From Novosphingobium album (ex Liu et al. 2023) (lineage in GTDB: Bacteria > Pseudomonadota > Alphaproteobacteria > Sphingomonadales > Sphingomonadaceae), in contig NZ_JARESE010000062.1 in assembly GCF_029076845.1 (NCBI RefSeq), positions 293,121 through 357,120 of the forward strand: 64,000 nucleotides of DNA, written 5' to 3'. Shown here in pieces: positions 62,718 to 64,000 of the stretch; positions within the stretch are counted from its first letter, which is position 1, and the number at the start of each line of letters is the position of its first letter. Made by a program: the position numbers and the translations under genes. The notes below the pieces were generated by a model. The model was given only the letters and a program-made list of their open reading frames with translations. It was not told the origin of the DNA and did no database searches.

Positions 62718-63866
62718 GTGACGAAAGATACGATGATCGGCGTGGATCTGGCAAAACATGTTTTTCAGGTGCACGGGGCTTCAATGTCCGGGGAGATGCG
62801 GTTTCGCAAGAAGCTGACCCGGCAACGGTTTCAGCAATTCATGGCTGAACAGGAACCGTGCATGGTGGCGATGGAGGCCTGCGGTAGCGCTCATTATTGG
62901 GCTCGCGAGATGGCGAGACTCGGTCATGAAGTGAAGCTTGTCGCCCCTCGATACGTGACGCCCTTTATCAAGCGCCACAAGAACGACGCTGCCGACGCAG
63001 AGGCAATAGTCGAGGCTGCACAGCGGCCAGGAATGCGTTTCGTCGAGGCCAAGACCGAGGCGCAACAGGCAAGGGCGATTCTGTTCCGGACCAGAGAGCA
63101 ACTGGTTCGCCAGCGCACCGATCTGATCAATGCCTTGCGAGCGCATCTCTATGAATACGGCTACATCGTGGCTCAAGGCATCGGGCATCTTGGCCGCCTT
63201 GAGGAAATCCTGAACGAGCCCAACAACGAACTGCCCGATTTGGTCAGGGACCTCGGCCGTGTCCTGCTTGAGCAGATCGCCGGGAAGACCGAAGCCATTC
63301 AAGGCTTGGACCGACGGATCAAGGACTTGGCTGCGCAAAGCAGGGATGCGCGCCGCTTGCAGACCATCCCTGGCGTCGGACCGGTCACGGCCCTGGCCAT
63401 CGAAGCCTTCGCACCGCCGCTCGAAGCGTTTCGCTGCGGCCGCGACTTCGCTGCTTGGCTCGGCCTCGTTCCAAGGCAGCATTCCTCCGGTGGCAAACAG
63501 CGCCTCGGGCGAGTGTCCAAGGCCGGGCAGCGCGACATCCGTCGGCTCTTAATCATCGGCGCGATGTCGCGCCTGAACTGGCTCGGGCGCAAATCGATCC
63601 GCGGTGGTTCTTGGCTGGATCGCCTAGCAGCGAGAAAACCGCGCATGCTCGCCGTTGTCGCGCTCGCCAACAAAATGGCGCGGACGATCTGGGCCATGGC
63701 AACAAAGCAAGAGGATTACAGGGATCCGGCTCGGGCGATTGCTGCTTGTTGACGCAACCGCAGCTAAAATCCTGAAGCCGGAACAGCGGGAGGTGTGAGA
63801 AGACGACGACCTGCATGGGCAAAATGATCGAATAGATCTGGATTAGGAAAACCAGTTGGATACCCC
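62605..63866 (+). mobile_element. IS110-family (IS1111-like) element, approximate bounds
   Basis: Bounds are tentative. GGGGCGTGTCCAAC (62609-62622) and the reverse complement of GTTGGATACCCC (63855-63866) match apart from a 2-nt gap and one base, and may be the subterminal inverted repeats that mark the IS1111 subgroup. No target duplication is expected for this family. The short non-coding part after the transposase is where IS1111-type guide (seek/bridge) RNA is known to be encoded. Confidence 0.45.
62718..63752 (+). CDS. IS110-family transposase (IS1111 subgroup)
   Basis: A 344-residue DEDD recombinase. The RuvC-like domain has IGVDLAKHVFQVHG (Asp10), MEACGSAHYWAREMA and KNDAADAEAI; a coiled-coil linker is followed by the Tnp domain IPGVGPVTALAIEAF and QHSSGGKQRLG with the conserved Ser. 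GGAAAGGA precedes the GTG/ATG start. It appears full length, so the element may be mobile. IS1111 placement rests on sequence likeness. Confidence 0.92.
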   Translation: MTKDTMIGVDLAKHVFQVHGASMSGEMRFRKKLTRQRFQQFMAEQEPCMVAMEACGSAHYWAREMARLGHEVKLVAPRYVTPFIKRHKNDAADAEAIVEAAQRPGMRFVEAKTEAQQARAILFRTREQLVRQRTDLINALRAHLYEYGYIVAQGIGHLGRLEEILNEPNNELPDLVRDLGRVLLEQIAGKTEAIQGLDRRIKDLAAQSRDARRLQTIPGVGPVTALAIEAFAPPLEAFRCGRDFAAWLGLVPRQHSSGGKQRLGRVSKAGQRDIRRLLIIGAMSRLNWLGRKSIRGGSWLDRLAARKPRMLAVVALANKMARTIWAMATKQEDYRDPARAIAAC

Positions 63867-63940
63867 GAGCCAACAAGCTCGCCTTCGAGATTTGGACCTG
63901 GATACCCCCATCTACTCGGCATCGAGCGGGTTTGAGTGCG

Positions 63941-63987
63941 CGGCGACAACTACGATGGCCGGTTGAGCGGCGACTATGATGGCCGGT
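63941..63987. repeat. Two short direct repeats at window end
   Basis: CGGCGAC-AAC-TACGATGGCCGGT (63941-63963) recurs as CGGCGAC-TATGATGGCCGGT (63968-63987). Such spaced copies resemble the multiple terminal repeats of IS21-type elements, so another element may begin here and run beyond the window. The remaining 63753-64000 stretch has no gene. Confidence 0.45.
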
Positions 63988-64000
63988 AGGATCGGTTGTC

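Noticed and set aside
1..64000. CRISPR arrays, tRNA and rRNA genes, prophage
   Set aside because: No spaced repeat arrays, no tRNA-like cloverleaf or rRNA sequence noticed. Phage-like genes here (gp25, VgrG, sheath) all belong to the T6SS.

Overview
The window is high-GC DNA from an alphaproteobacterium, probably a member of the Sphingomonadales (Novosphingobium/Sphingobium type). That placement is inferred from codon use, a T6SS layout that resembles Agrobacterium, and the IS families present; no rRNA or tRNA is there to confirm it. The core is one nearly complete type VI secretion (T6SS) locus of about 37 kb, from roughly 21 to 58 kb. It is flanked on the left by a stress/envelope gene set and on the right by a dump of insertion sequences plus a parDE toxin-antitoxin operon.

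Left flank (1-18.6 kb): the 3' end of an ABC exporter, a CPA1 Na+/H+ antiporter, a PEP synthase, a Crp/Fnr regulator, a 2800-residue cyclic beta-1,2-glucan synthase (NdvB type) translationally coupled to a double-domain universal stress protein, and, divergent from these, a coupled trio of erythromycin-esterase-like protein, alpha/beta hydrolase and phosphoribosyltransferase. A perfect 12-bp inverted repeat lies between the two divergent units. A decayed IS5-family element sits at 19.06-20.01 kb.

T6SS locus: TssA, B, C, D (Hcp), E, F, G, H (ClpV), I (VgrG), K, L and M are all present, with TagJ, TagF, FHA protein TagH, PP2C phosphatase and two paralogous membrane Ser/Thr kinases. TssJ is not recognisable. 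There are three minus-strand blocks: ompA-tssABC-hcp-tagJ-tssEFG-clpV-tlde1; tssK-L-M-tagF-pppA-kinase; and paar-tap-tde-tdi. vgrG, a small conserved gene and tagH run on the plus strand between them. Many junctions overlap by 1-4 bp. The kinase/phosphatase/FHA set and a T-V-F-x-P motif at the extreme N-terminus of TssL and of one kinase suggest threonine-phosphorylation control as described for Agrobacterium.

Effectors: three candidate payloads are visible. (i) A PAAR - DUF4123 adaptor - Ntox15 (Tde-like) DNase - GAD/DUF1851 immunity module. (ii) A Tlde1-like L,D-transpeptidase-fold protein behind clpV, with no evident immunity gene. (iii) A 562-residue protein with a hydrophobic pre-toxin domain and an unassigned C-terminal toxin-like domain, followed at once by a small candidate immunity gene. 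An M23 endopeptidase, a secreted caspase-like protein and a lipoprotein are interleaved in the locus.

Right flank (58.2-64 kb): an IS21-family remnant (istA truncated and frameshifted, istB with an in-frame internal deletion of the Walker B region) interrupted by an intact ISL3-family element with 8-bp target duplication, then parDE with its own promoter/operator, a small hypothetical gene, an IS110/IS1111-type element, and short repeats at the window end that may be the terminus of another IS.
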